This document shows, piece after piece, positions 17,165 through 26,502 of a DNA stretch of 64,000 nt; positions within the stretch are counted from its first letter, which is position 1; each line of letters opens with the position of its first letter. The translations under genes were made by a program, and so were the position numbers. The DNA is from JBGPQJ01 sp963829485 (GTDB lineage: Bacteria > Chloroflexota > Anaerolineae > Anaerolineales > Villigracilaceae): assembly GCA_963829485.1 (NCBI GenBank), contig CAWHIK010000008.1:124001-188000 (forward strand), given 5' to 3'. The notes beneath the pieces were generated by a model that was not told where the DNA came from, made no database searches, and worked only from the letters and a program-made list of their open reading frames with translations.

Positions 17165-19186
17165 ATGAAAAAGCATCTGGTCATCCTGCAGCCTTCTGGG
17201 CGCCGCGGACATGTCAATGACGGCGTCAGCCTGAGGGCAGCGGCGCGTGAACTCGGCGTGGAGATCGAATCCATCTGTGCCGAAAATGCCACCTGCGGCA
17301 AGTGCAAGGTGCTGGTCGAAGAGGGCACCTTCGAGCGCTACGGAATCACCTCCAGCCGGGACCATCTCTCGCCAGTCACTGACGACGAAGCAGATTATTT
17401 CTCGCGCCGCCCCAAGCAGCTCGATGCGCACGGCTGGCAAGTGGGACAGGTGCGTCTCTCGTGCCAGGCCAAGGTCCATGGCGACGTGCTGATCTCCGTG
17501 CCGGAAGAGAGTCAGGGCAACAAGCAGATCGTACGCAAATCCGCCACCCAGCGCAATATCGACATCAAACCTTCCATTCGAAAATACCTGGTGGACATGG
17601 CGCCGCCCTCACTGGCGAATCCGCACGCAGACCGGGAAAGACTCGTCAACGGGCTGGCAGTATCCATGTCGCGGGTACGGCGCGGGGATCCCAACCTCCC
17701 GGATGCCGATTCCCTTTCGATGGATTATTCCACGCTGCAGACTCTTTCAGATACTCTGCGGGTGGGTGATTTCAAAGCCACCGTCTCCGTCTGGCAGGAC
17801 AGGGAGATCATCCGCGTCGAGCCGGGTTACGCCGATGGACTCTACGGCGCTGCTGTGGATATCGGCACAACAACCCTAGCGCTTTACTTGTGCAATCTCG
17901 ATAATGGCGACATTCTGGCTGCAGAAGCGGAGATGAATCCGCAGATCGTCTACGGCGAAGACATCATGTCGCGCATCCAATACACGATTACAAATGAATC
18001 CGGCCTGGAGACACTGCACAAGGCTGTCATTCAGACCCTCAACCAGATGCTTAAACGCGCAGCGAAATCCGCATCCATCAAGACCGACGATATCCTTGAG
18101 CTGGTGGCGGTCGGGAATACCACCATGCACCATTTGCTGCTTAATCTGTCGCCTAAACACCTCGGACGATCACCCTTTGTACCAGCCATCCATCATGCAC
18201 TGGATATCAAAGCGCGCGAGCTGGGATTGGATATCCACCCGGCAGGGAATATCCACATCCTGCCGACGATCGCCAGTTTCATCGGGGCGGACACCTCCGG
18301 TGTGTTGATCGCCGAAGAGCCGCATCATCAGAAAGAAAACTGGCTGATCCTGGATATCGGCACCAATGCCGAACTGGTGTTGGGCAACCAAGACCGGCTC
18401 GTCTGCACATCCACACCCACCGGTCCCGCGCTGGAAGGGGCGCATGTGGAGTATGGCATGCGTGCCGCGCCGGGCGCCATCGAGCGGGTGGAGATCGATG
18501 CCAAGACTCTGGAACCGCGCTACAAAGTCATCGGCGAAGAGGATTGGAATACCGGCAAGGTCAAGGGGATCTGCGGTTCGGCCATTATCGATGCCGTCGC
18601 GGAGATGTTCCGGGTAGGCATCCTGGATGCCCGCGGCAAATTCAAACGCGGGGAGGAGTCGAGCCGTTTACGTGAAACGAAGGGCGGCATGGAGTACATC
18701 CTCGCCTGGGAACGCGAGACATCCATCGGGCGCGACATCCCCATCACCTCGCACGACGTGCGCGCCATCCAACTCGCCAAAGCCGCGCTCTACGTCGCCG
18801 CGCGGAAACTATTGGACGAGACCGGCATCGAGACGCCCGATAAAATCATCCTGGCAGGCGCGTTCGGCAGTTACATCGACAAGACCAAAGCCATGCTGAT
18901 CGGCATGATCCCCGACTGCGCTCTGGAGAACGTCTACGCGGTCGGTAATGCGGCAGGGGACGGCGCGCGGATCGCCCTGCTGAACGTGGAAAAACGCCGC
19001 GAGGCGATGGAAGTCGCTCAACAGGTGACTCGTTATGAGCTGCCCACCGATCCCGCTTTCCAGAACCAGTTCATGCTGGCGTTGAACTTTCCGCACATGA
19101 CCGAACCATTCCCGCACATCGCACATCTTATCCCGGACCATAAACCGGACCCGATGGCGGCAAAATTCATGGGAGATAAAAAATGA
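17165..19186 (+). CDS. ASKHA-domain corrinoid reactivation protein (RACo/RamA-like)
   Basis: A 673-residue protein that reduces inactive Co(II) corrinoid back to Co(I), using ATP. The N-terminal [2Fe-2S] ferredoxin domain has Cys38, Cys44, Cys47 (CAENATCGKC) and Cys100 (RLSCQ). The ASKHA ATPase part has two phosphate loops, AVDIGTTTLALYL and LILDIGTNAELVL, plus AGAFGSYID near the end. It lacks the C-terminal 4Fe-4S domain of archaeal RamA, so it is closer to bacterial RACo (DUF4445). It overlaps the next methyltransferase gene by 4 bases, so they are probably translated together. Confidence 0.85.
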   Translation: MKKHLVILQPSGRRGHVNDGVSLRAAARELGVEIESICAENATCGKCKVLVEEGTFERYGITSSRDHLSPVTDDEADYFSRRPKQLDAHGWQVGQVRLSCQAKVHGDVLISVPEESQGNKQIVRKSATQRNIDIKPSIRKYLVDMAPPSLANPHADRERLVNGLAVSMSRVRRGDPNLPDADSLSMDYSTLQTLSDTLRVGDFKATVSVWQDREIIRVEPGYADGLYGAAVDIGTTTLALYLCNLDNGDILAAEAEMNPQIVYGEDIMSRIQYTITNESGLETLHKAVIQTLNQMLKRAAKSASIKTDDILELVAVGNTTMHHLLLNLSPKHLGRSPFVPAIHHALDIKARELGLDIHPAGNIHILPTIASFIGADTSGVLIAEEPHHQKENWLILDIGTNAELVLGNQDRLVCTSTPTGPALEGAHVEYGMRAAPGAIERVEIDAKTLEPRYKVIGEEDWNTGKVKGICGSAIIDAVAEMFRVGILDARGKFKRGEESSRLRETKGGMEYILAWERETSIGRDIPITSHDVRAIQLAKAALYVAARKLLDETGIETPDKIILAGAFGSYIDKTKAMLIGMIPDCALENVYAVGNAAGDGARIALLNVEKRREAMEVAQQVTRYELPTDPAFQNQFMLALNFPHMTEPFPHIAHLIPDHKPDPMAAKFMGDKK

Positions 19187-19434
19187 ACCGATTTTTGGAG
19201 CGTCTGAACAGCGGGGATATCCTTGTCGCGGATGGCGCGACCGGGACAAATTTGCAGAAAATGGGATTGAAAGGCAAGTTTGTCCCGGAAGATCTTGTGC
19301 TGGACCAGCCGGACATTCTGCTCAAGCTCGAGACGGCATTTGTCGAAGCCGGCTCGGACATCATCCTGACCTGCACCTTCGGCGGGACCTCCCTTCGAAT
19401 GAAAGAATCAAAATATGCGGATAAGGTCTCGTGA
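19183..19434 (+). CDS. Homocysteine S-methyltransferase-like protein, fragment 1 of 2
   Basis: The N-terminal part of a homocysteine-methyltransferase domain (BHMT/MetH N-terminal family): VADGATGTNLQKMGL at the start and GSDIILTCTFGG, the usual barrel motifs. The ATG overlaps the stop of the ASKHA gene. The frame is lost at about 19425-19435 (KYADKV), and the homologous reading resumes in the next fragment. Confidence 0.75.
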   Translation: MNRFLERLNSGDILVADGATGTNLQKMGLKGKFVPEDLVLDQPDILLKLETAFVEAGSDIILTCTFGGTSLRMKESKYADKVS

Positions 19435-20068
19435 AGTCAATAAGCGTGCCGTTGAACTGGCGCGCAAAGCTGCTTCCGCACGGCAGGATGTCCTCGTGGC
19501 CGGCTCCATCGGTCCGACCGGGCAGCTGATGAAACCCTACGGCCCTCTCCTGCCTGATGATGGCAAGGCATCTTTTGCGGAACAGGCCAAGGCTCTCGCT
19601 GAGTGCGGAGTGGACTTGCTGGTCATTGAGACCATGTTCGCACTCGACGAGGCGACCGCTGCGTTCGAAGGCGCTCGTTCCGTCACGGATCTGCCCATTG
19701 TGGTCAGCTTCAGCTATGATCGCGGCGTGCGCACCATGATGGGTGTCAAACCTGCGGATGTGATTAAGAAGTATAAAGATATGGGTGTGGTGGCGGTCGG
19801 AGCCAATTGCGGCACCACGCTGGAGAACATGGAGAAAATCGTCCAGGAATACGCCGCAACCGAACCAGGCTTCCCGATCTGGGCCAAGCCGAACGCCGGC
19901 CTGCCGCGCATGGATGGCGAAACGGCTGTCTACGATATCACCCCTGAGCAAATGGGGGAATCCGCCCTACGCAACATAGCCAACGGCGCGCGCATCGTTG
20001 GCGGGTGTTGCGGTTCCACTCCAGAGCATGTAGCTGGGATTGCGAAAGCGGTTAAATCACGCAAATAG
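19415..20068 (+). CDS. Homocysteine S-methyltransferase-like protein, fragment 2 of 2
   Basis: The C-terminal part of the same barrel: EVNKRAVELARKA, then GSIGPTGQLM, VGANCGTTLENM and the zinc-binding GGCCGSTPEHV with the classical Cys pair. A third zinc ligand is the Cys in GANCGTT. Together the fragments are about 290 residues, normal for a stand-alone domain. The enzyme may move methyl groups from methylcorrinoid or a methylated sulfur/ammonium donor to a thiol. A strong terminator follows the stop by 3 bases. Confidence 0.75.
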   Translation: MRIRSREVNKRAVELARKAASARQDVLVAGSIGPTGQLMKPYGPLLPDDGKASFAEQAKALAECGVDLLVIETMFALDEATAAFEGARSVTDLPIVVSFSYDRGVRTMMGVKPADVIKKYKDMGVVAVGANCGTTLENMEKIVQEYAATEPGFPIWAKPNAGLPRMDGETAVYDITPEQMGESALRNIANGARIVGGCCGSTPEHVAGIAKAVKSRK

Positions 20069-20071
20069 ACT

Positions 20072-20101
20072 AAAAAGGGCGATGCATGCATCGCCCTTTT
20101 T
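20072..20101 (+). terminator. Rho-independent terminator
   Basis: A perfect 30-base palindrome: AAAAAGGGCGATGCA then its complement, ending in TTTTT. The GC-rich core followed by a T tract is a classical intrinsic terminator. The mirrored A tract lets it work on both strands. It ends the ASKHA/homocysteine-methyltransferase unit, 12 bases before the next gene. Confidence 0.88.
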
Positions 20102-20113
20102 CAAATTAATCTC

Positions 20114-21130
20114 ATGAACCAACGAGAAGAAATTCTTTCTTTACTCAATAGCCAGCGACCCGCGCAGATTCCCTGTTTTTCCGGGCTGATCCATGTGACC
20201 GCGGCAGGGTTGGACAACATCGGGCTCATACTCCACGAGACCCACACGGATGCGGATAAAATGGCGAGGGCTGCAGCGAGCACGTACCGGTTGACAGGGT
20301 TAGGATCGGCCGTTGTGCCGTTCGACCTTTGCGTGGAAGCCGAAGCTCTCGGTGCGGAGGTGGACTTCCGCGTTGATCCCGCCAATCTCGAATTTCCTCG
20401 CGTGTCAAATCCTTTATTTGCCAGCTGTGCGCAAGTGGACACCGGTAATATCAAAGACGGGCGTGTTCCATTGGTGTGCGAAGCGATCCGCCTGTTGAAG
20501 GATGACATAGGCAGGGAAGTCGTCATCGGCGCTTTCGTACCTGGACCTTTTACGTTGCTGTCAATCCTACTCAAACCGGACATGCTGATGATTGACTTGA
20601 AGCGCAGCCCCGCCTCCGTCCACGTCGCGCTGGATAAGATGGTGACCTTGGTAACGCGCTCTGCGCTGGCTTATCACCGGGCTGGCGTGGATATGCTGAC
20701 TGTCCACGAGATGGGCGGTTCGCCGGGCGTGCTCGGACCGAAACGATTCGAGACCTTTGTGCTGCCACCGCTCCAGAAGGTGTTCGCCTCCCTGCCCCAC
20801 CCAAGCATACTCTCGGTGTGTGGGAACACCAATAACGCCATGCCCTTACTGGCAAAAGCTGGCGCTGACGCCATCAACGTGGACCAGCTCAACGATTTGG
20901 TAGCATCGCGCGCCGCTTTACCGAATTCCCTGCTCTTCGGAAACATAGATCCAGTCGGTGTGCTGGCAAACGGGACGCAATTCGAGGTGCGGCAGGCGGT
21001 CTCGGCAGCGATTGCTTCCGGCGTCGATTCAGTCTGGCCTGGGTGCGACTGTACCGACCAGCCGTACCTGTATCCACCAACTCCCATTGAGAATTTGCGG
21101 GCCATGATCGCCGCAACACGAGACAGTTGA
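20114..21130 (+). CDS. Uroporphyrinogen decarboxylase-family methyltransferase (MtaA/MtbA-like)
   Basis: A 338-residue UroD-fold protein. Near the C-terminus SVCGNTNNAMPLL and WPGCDC occupy the position of the zinc ligands (His/Cys...Cys) in methylcobamide:CoM methyltransferases; FGNIDPVGVLANG lies between. True haem-pathway UroD lacks these cysteines. Being between corrinoid genes it more likely moves methyl groups between a corrinoid protein and a thiol or other acceptor than makes haem. Coenzyme M itself is not expected in bacteria of this kind, so the acceptor is open. No ribosome site is obvious. Confidence 0.72.
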   Translation: MNQREEILSLLNSQRPAQIPCFSGLIHVTAAGLDNIGLILHETHTDADKMARAAASTYRLTGLGSAVVPFDLCVEAEALGAEVDFRVDPANLEFPRVSNPLFASCAQVDTGNIKDGRVPLVCEAIRLLKDDIGREVVIGAFVPGPFTLLSILLKPDMLMIDLKRSPASVHVALDKMVTLVTRSALAYHRAGVDMLTVHEMGGSPGVLGPKRFETFVLPPLQKVFASLPHPSILSVCGNTNNAMPLLAKAGADAINVDQLNDLVASRAALPNSLLFGNIDPVGVLANGTQFEVRQAVSAAIASGVDSVWPGCDCTDQPYLYPPTPIENLRAMIAATRDS

Positions 21131-21199
21131 GATCCTGCGTCTCCCGTGATACTTGCCGGGGGGCGCATTTTTGTAATATACTCTCATATCGGAGAGATT

Positions 21200-22889
21200 A
21201 TGTCTGAAATAGACCTTGCCCCCCTGCACGCCGAGCTGGAACACTACACCATGATGGGTCGCTCCGGTTTGCTGCCTGCGTTACATGCCGCGCAAAAAAT
21301 TTACGGCTGGCTGCCGGAGGAAGTAGCAGTGGAAGTCGCCAAATCCCAGCAGGTGCCGCTGGCGGATGTACACGGGGTCATCGAATTCTATTCACTGTTT
21401 TACAATGAGCCGGTCGGCAGGCGGATCATCCGCGTTTGCACCGATCAAGCTTGCGCGCTCAAGGGAGCAGACTCAATTCTCGAGCATCTCTGCCAGCATC
21501 ATCAAATCCAACCGGGACAGACCAAGACCGATGGAAGCCTGACCATCGAATATGCTCCCTGCCTCGGGCTGTGCGACCATGCCCCGGCGGCTTTGGTTAA
21601 CGACGAAGCCGAGACGGATATCAGCACGGATTTACATCACTATGACTTGGGCATCCCGACCTCGCGCGTGTTCGGCAATTTACGCGAACTGACCGCAAAT
21701 TGCGGGAACGGCCGTCCCACGCTGCTTGCGGAATACGGCGAGTATTCTGCATTCCAGAAGGCATTATCCATGTCGCCGGAAGCAATCATCGCCGAGATCA
21801 CAGCCTCCGGCTTGGTGGGTCGCGGCGGGGCGGCATTCCCGACCGGGATCAAATGGGAAGGGGCACACCAAGCGCCTGGCACACAAAAGTATGTCGTCTG
21901 CAACACGGACGAGTCCGAGCCGGGAACATTCAAGGATCGCGCCCTGCTGCTGGACGACCCCCACCGCGTGATAGAGGGGATGCTGATCGCCGGCTATGCC
22001 ATCGGCGCCTCGCACGGATATTTCTACCTGCGCGGCGAATATCCCTATATTTTACCGGTGATCGAAGCCGCACTCGATGAGGCCCGCCAGGCAGGATTCA
22101 TCGGCACGAACATCCATAACTCCGGTTTTTCCTTCGAAGTGGACGTGCGCCTCGGCGCAGGCGCGTACATCTGCGGTGAGGAAACCGCCTTATTTGAATC
22201 CATCGAAGGTAAACGAGGATTCCCACGCATCAAACCGCCCTTTCCCACCACGAACGGACTGTTCAACCAGCCGACGGTGATCAACAATGTCGAAACGATT
22301 TGCAATGTGCCGCTGATTATTGAAAAAGGCGCAAACTACTACCGCAAGATCGGTACGGATAAATCAACGGGATCCAAATTATTCTGCCTCTCCGGTGATG
22401 TGACCAAGCCGGGTGTATACGAAATCCCCTTCGGTGTGACCCTGCGCGAACTCATGGAGATGGCCGGCGGGGTGCCTGACAACAAGAAGATCCAAGCGAT
22501 TCTTTTCGGCGGCGCGGCGGGCGCATTTGCGACACCCGATCAACTGGACGTCAAACTGACCTTTGAAGACCTGCGCGCCGCCGGCTTGACGCTCGGCTCG
22601 GGCGTGGTGATGGTCTTCGACGAAACTCGGGATTTACGTGACGTATTGAAACGGCTGGGGCGCTTCTTTGCGCACGAATCCTGCGGCAAGTGCTATCCCT
22701 GTCAGATGGGGACACAGCGGCAAAAGGAGATCCTCGACCGGCTCGCCGAAGGGAAAATCCCTGCCGGGCGACGTGGAGCGCCTGCAGGATGTTGGCTGGA
22801 CGATGACCGATGCCTCGCTTTGTGGATTAGGCCAGACAGCGGCGGGTGCGGTTCTTTCAGCGCTAAAACTTGGATTGGTGAAGGTCTGA
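21200..22889 (+). CDS. NuoE-NuoF fusion, NAD-binding subunit of formate dehydrogenase (one frame break)
   Basis: The start at 21200 follows GGAGAG. Residues 1-150 are a NuoE-type [2Fe-2S] domain (CTDQACALKG and APCLGLCDH). From about residue 175 follows a NuoF domain: FMN/NADH motifs GLVGRGGAAFPTG and NTDESEPGTFKDR, GAYICGEETALFESIEG, then the 4Fe-4S motif ESCGKCYPC. Near base 22766 the frame is lost; the true C-terminus (PGDVERLQDVGWTMTD, CGLGQTAAGAVLSALK) continues in the next frame and stops at 22889. Without the break, the original frame runs falsely into the next gene. It passes electrons between formate and NAD. Confidence 0.8.
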
Positions 22890-22900
22890 CAGGTGTCCCT

Positions 22901-23587
22901 ATGCCCAAACTGATGATCGATGACCAGGAAATCTCAGCGGACGACGGCGACACCCTGCTCGGTGCCGCGGGAAAGGCCGGGATTGACATCCCTGTCATCT
23001 GCTGGCACGAGGCGACGACGTCCAATGGACTGTGCCGCATCTGTGTAGTGGAGGTCGAAGGTCAGCGCCTGCTGCAGCCGGCATGCATCGTGAAAGCTGC
23101 CGAAGGGATGAAGGTCCTGTCCCGCTCCGAGCGGGTCGACCGTGCCCGCCGCACCATTCTGGAGATGCTCGCCTCCACGATGGACCTGTCGGATGCGCCG
23201 GAAATTCTGGAGATGATGAAAGAGTATGGAGCAAATCCGGAGCGCTTCCCGGATGCGGAACGGCGCGAGGTAGAGGTCAAGGACGACAACCCGATGTATA
23301 TCCGCGACTATGCAAAATGCCTGTTATGCTGGCGCTGCGTCCAGGTCTGCGCGGAGGACGCTCAACACACCTATGCCATCAACTTCAGCGGTCGCGGCTA
23401 CGAGACGCAGATCGCCACCTTTTTCAATCGCCCGCTGCCCGCCTCAACATGCGTGTTCTGCGGTCAATGCGTTGGGGTTTGTCCCACTGGCGCGCTCAAA
23501 CCTAAGCGAGAGTTTCTGCTTGAGCAGGGTGCTTCCCCTGAGCAGATCGCAGCAATGAATACCGGACGCAAGAGGAGGCGGGAGTGA
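22901..23587 (+). CDS. NuoG/HoxU-like iron-sulfur subunit
   Basis: A 228-residue electron-transfer subunit. It begins with a plant-type [2Fe-2S] domain (CWHEATTSNGLCRICVVEV, with a later PAC), followed by the His/Cys-type region and two 4Fe-4S motifs CLLCWRCVQVC and CVFCGQCVGVCPTGAL. The ATG at 22901 lies 11 bases after the true NuoF stop, and its TGA overlaps the formate dehydrogenase start (ATG within GTGATC). It is equivalent to the N-terminal part of NuoG or of clostridial FdhA, here a separate protein. It links the molybdenum subunit to the NAD-binding subunit. Confidence 0.82.
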   Translation: MPKLMIDDQEISADDGDTLLGAAGKAGIDIPVICWHEATTSNGLCRICVVEVEGQRLLQPACIVKAAEGMKVLSRSERVDRARRTILEMLASTMDLSDAPEILEMMKEYGANPERFPDAERREVEVKDDNPMYIRDYAKCLLCWRCVQVCAEDAQHTYAINFSGRGYETQIATFFNRPLPASTCVFCGQCVGVCPTGALKPKREFLLEQGASPEQIAAMNTGRKRRRE

Positions 23588-24711
23588 TCAAACCCGACCG
23601 GATCGTCACCACAACCTGCCCCTACTGCGGCGTCGGCTGTACTCTCGAGTTGCACGTCAAAGACGATTTCATATATAAGGTCACATCTCCCTTTGACTCG
23701 CCGGTCAACCATGGCAACCTATGCGTCAAGGGACGCTTCGGCTACGACTACATCTACCACACCAAGCGCGTCACCACGCCGCTCATCCGCAGGACGCCGC
23801 AAAAGGCGGGAGAACGCACTCAGGCTTTTGACCTGTCCGAGTGGCGCGAAGCCTCGTGGGATGAAGCCCTGGATATGGTCGCTGACCGTCTGGTGGAAAT
23901 CTACAAACGCGACGGTTCCGATGCGATGGCGGTCTACTGCTGCGCCAAGGCGACCAACGAAGATAACTACCTGATGCAGAAAATGTTCCGTGCCCTGTTC
24001 CGCACCAACAACATCGATCACTGCACCCGGCTGTGTCATGCGGGCAGCGTCGTCGCCCTACAGCAAGCCATTGGCTCGTCCGCCATGTCCAACACGGCCA
24101 GCGAAGTCATCCTCAACGATGTCTTCATCGTTACCGGTTCAAACACCACCGAGAACCATCCCATTATCGCGCTCCAGATGAAGGAAGCTGTCAAAAAACA
24201 CGGCGCAAAAATGATTGTCATCGACCCGCGACGCATCGAACTCGTCGATTTCGCCGAGTTGTGGTTGCCGCTCAAGCCCGGTACCAATATCCCTGTATTC
24301 AGTGCGATGGCACAGATCATTGTCAAAGAAAATCTTGTCAACCAGCAATTTATCGAACAGCGCACCGAAGGTTACGCGGATTTCATCGCATCGCTCGATA
24401 AGTTCACACCCGAGTACGCTGAATCCATCTCAGGCGTGCCGGCCGATCTCATCCGTCGTGCCGCAAGGCTTTACGCTACTGCAAAAAATGCCGCCATTTA
24501 CTGGGGCATGGGTATCTCGCAGCTCTCGCACGGTACAGCAAGTGCCCTCGCCCTCATCCACCTCGCTTTTCTTACCGGGCACATCGGACGCCCCGGCACC
24601 GGGTTGAATCCGCTGCGCGGGCAGAACAACGTCCAGGGCGCGTCGGATATGGGCGCGATGCCCTTCCACTTCCCCGGCTACATGCGCGTCGACGAAGACC
24701 GGCAATGCTGA
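23584..24711 (+). CDS. fdhA: Formate dehydrogenase molybdenum subunit, fragment 1 of 3
   Basis: The N-terminal part of a molybdopterin oxidoreductase. It has the 4Fe-4S motif CPYCGVGC plus NLCVKGRFGYDY, then DHCTRLCHAGSVVALQQAIGSS, where the second Cys sits at the catalytic position that is selenocysteine in E. coli FdhF. It starts with GTG, overlapping the previous stop. The reading is normal to about 24704 (PGYMRVDEDR), after which one base is out of phase and a false stop appears at 24709. Confidence 0.85.
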   Translation: MIKPDRIVTTTCPYCGVGCTLELHVKDDFIYKVTSPFDSPVNHGNLCVKGRFGYDYIYHTKRVTTPLIRRTPQKAGERTQAFDLSEWREASWDEALDMVADRLVEIYKRDGSDAMAVYCCAKATNEDNYLMQKMFRALFRTNNIDHCTRLCHAGSVVALQQAIGSSAMSNTASEVILNDVFIVTGSNTTENHPIIALQMKEAVKKHGAKMIVIDPRRIELVDFAELWLPLKPGTNIPVFSAMAQIIVKENLVNQQFIEQRTEGYADFIASLDKFTPEYAESISGVPADLIRRAARLYATAKNAAIYWGMGISQLSHGTASALALIHLAFLTGHIGRPGTGLNPLRGQNNVQGASDMGAMPFHFPGYMRVDEDRQC

Positions 24712-24733
24712 AAAATGGGAGAAAGCCTGGAAC

Positions 24734-25276
24734 GTGGAACCCGGCGGCTTGAACCGCAAGCTCGGGCTGACCACCACCGAGATTCTCAGCCACGCTCATC
24801 CCGGCGGCGTACGTGCGCTCTACATCATGGGCGAGAACCCGATGATGACCGAGCCGAACCTCAACGAAACGCGCCGCCACATGGAGCAGTTGGAATTCCT
24901 CGTTGCGCAGGATCTTTTCATCAACGAGAGCGCGGCGTTTGCGGACGTTTTCCTTCCCGCGGCTCCTTTTGCTGAAAAGGATGGGACGTTCACCAACACG
25001 GATCGCCGTGTCCAGCGGGTGCGCGCCGCCCAGCCGCCCCGTGGCTTGTCCCGCCCCGATAGCGACATAATCTCCGACCTGGCATTGCGCCTCGAAGCGC
25101 GGCTGAAGCGTCCCACCGCAAAATGGAATTACTCCCATCCTTCTGAAATTCTCCGTGAGATGGCGTCTATTAATCCCGATTATGCCGGGATCACCTACGA
25201 ACGCATCGAAAAAGTTGGCTTGATCTACCCCGTCCCCGACGAAACCCACCCCGGCACGCCGGACCTTGTTCCTTGA
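24734..25276 (+). CDS. fdhA: Formate dehydrogenase molybdenum subunit, fragment 2 of 3
   Basis: The middle of the same subunit; the homologous reading in this frame already begins at 24704 (NAEKWEKAWNV). It contains ALYIMGENPMMTEP and DLFINESAAFADVFLPAA, then FAEKDGTFTNTDRRVQRV, the usual pterin-binding landmarks. It ends falsely at 25276 after one extra base near 25258. Not a separate gene. Confidence 0.85.
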   Translation: MEPGGLNRKLGLTTTEILSHAHPGGVRALYIMGENPMMTEPNLNETRRHMEQLEFLVAQDLFINESAAFADVFLPAAPFAEKDGTFTNTDRRVQRVRAAQPPRGLSRPDSDIISDLALRLEARLKRPTAKWNYSHPSEILREMASINPDYAGITYERIEKVGLIYPVPDETHPGTPDLVP

Positions 25277-25745
25277 TACCTTCCCGCGCGGACGAGGTAA
25301 ATTTATCCCGCTCGATTACGTCCCTGTCATGGAACCGGTTGACGACGAATATCCCTTCATCCTGACCACAGGGCGCGTACTGGAACACTGGCACGGCGGC
25401 TCGATGACGCGCCACTCAAAACTGGATGACCTCTACCCGGAAGCCCGGCTGGAGATCCACCCCATGGATGCCGAGATTCACGGCATTGCAGATGGGATGC
25501 CGGTGCGCGTGACCTCCCGCCGCGGAGAAGTCGTCCTGCGCGCCAGCGTGACGGAGAAAACAACGGTGGGCGTGGTCTTCATCCCCATGCACTTTATGGA
25601 GGCCGCCGCCAACCTGCTGACCAACGACGTGCTCGACCCCCAGGCGAAAATTCCCGAGTTCAAAGCCTGCGCGGTGCAGGTTTTCCCTGCGAGGGAGCAT
25701 GATCTGCATAACCCCGAAGCAATGACAGAAAGGGGAAGATATTAA
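25266..25745 (+). CDS. fdhA: Formate dehydrogenase molybdenum subunit, fragment 3 of 3
   Basis: The C-terminal molybdopterin-dinucleotide-binding domain (about 155 residues): FPRGRGKFIPLDY, then FILTTGRVLEHWHGGSMTRHS, and HPMDAEIHGIADGMPVRV. The joined gene (23584-25745) would give about 718 residues, normal for a formate dehydrogenase catalytic subunit. The enzyme oxidises formate to CO2, or reverses it, with a bis-pterin Mo or W centre. Confidence 0.83.
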   Translation: MFLDTFPRGRGKFIPLDYVPVMEPVDDEYPFILTTGRVLEHWHGGSMTRHSKLDDLYPEARLEIHPMDAEIHGIADGMPVRVTSRRGEVVLRASVTEKTTVGVVFIPMHFMEAAANLLTNDVLDPQAKIPEFKACAVQVFPAREHDLHNPEAMTERGRY

Positions 25746-25748
25746 TCA

Positions 25749-26189
25749 ATGAAACGGGGAAATTTCACCTGTGAAACATTCATTAAAGCACCGCGCGAAA
25801 AGGTGGTCGAGCTCGCGACAAGTTTCGAACACCACGATACACTCCATCCGCTCATTGTGAAGGTGGAGGAAATACCTGCCGAACCGCCTGTTCTGAGGCG
25901 CTTTTTGATCACCGACCAACTCGCCATGGGACCGTTCCGGTTCAAGATCAGGTACCGCGCAGACATCCTCAAGTTCACGCCGGACGAAACCCACACCGAG
26001 GCCTGGCAGTCGCCGGGAGTGCACATCATCAGTCACATGTCTTTCTCTGAAGAAGACGGGGAAACTCGCCTTCGCGAAGAGTACACGATCGAAGCACCTA
26101 ACCTGCTGTTTGGATACATCTATAAACAGGCTAAAGCAGCCCACATCAATTTGCTTGCAAGAATAGAAGATGCGGCCGAATCACAGTAA
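25749..26189 (+). CDS. SRPBCC-superfamily protein
   Basis: A 146-residue START/SRPBCC-fold protein (CETFIKAPREKVVELATSFEHHD at the start, IISHMSFSEEDGETRLREEY in the middle). The fold forms a deep pocket for hydrophobic ligands. Its start lies 3 bases after the formate dehydrogenase stop, so it is co-transcribed with it, although a direct link to formate metabolism is not evident. Function unknown. Confidence 0.65.
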   Translation: MKRGNFTCETFIKAPREKVVELATSFEHHDTLHPLIVKVEEIPAEPPVLRRFLITDQLAMGPFRFKIRYRADILKFTPDETHTEAWQSPGVHIISHMSFSEEDGETRLREEYTIEAPNLLFGYIYKQAKAAHINLLARIEDAAESQ

Positions 26190-26502
26190 CGCCAATTTCT
26201 GATATAAAAATTGGACTTGAAAGGTGCGCCTTAGGATTATAATTTCTCCCAGCGATGGAACACCACTCCCATCGAACGAACTAAACTTTACAGAGAATCT
26301 GATAACAGCGTTGGAAGATCATTTGGATGTTCGCGTGCATTAATTTAGGCGACAGCAACTATAATTCAATATGTAATGAATTACTTTTGGTCAAGGAAAA
26401 CTATGATTCGCATTCTTAGATTTTTGTTGGTTTCTTTTCTGGTTGGATCTGTTCTACTCGTCAATGCTGCTCCGGTAAGAGCGCTTTCTTTTCCTGCCCA
26501 GA

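Noticed and set aside
21146..23587. One 813-residue protein containing NuoE, NuoF and NuoG-like domains
   Set aside because: The stretch between ESCGKCYPC and MPKLMIDD has no homology in that frame, while the true NuoF C-terminus is found in the next frame ending at 22889. It is two genes joined by a base error.
26212..26243. Promoter with TATAAT at 26238 before the adhesin
   Set aside because: The -10 is perfect, but the only -35-like sequences are 14 or 20 bases away, outside the normal range.
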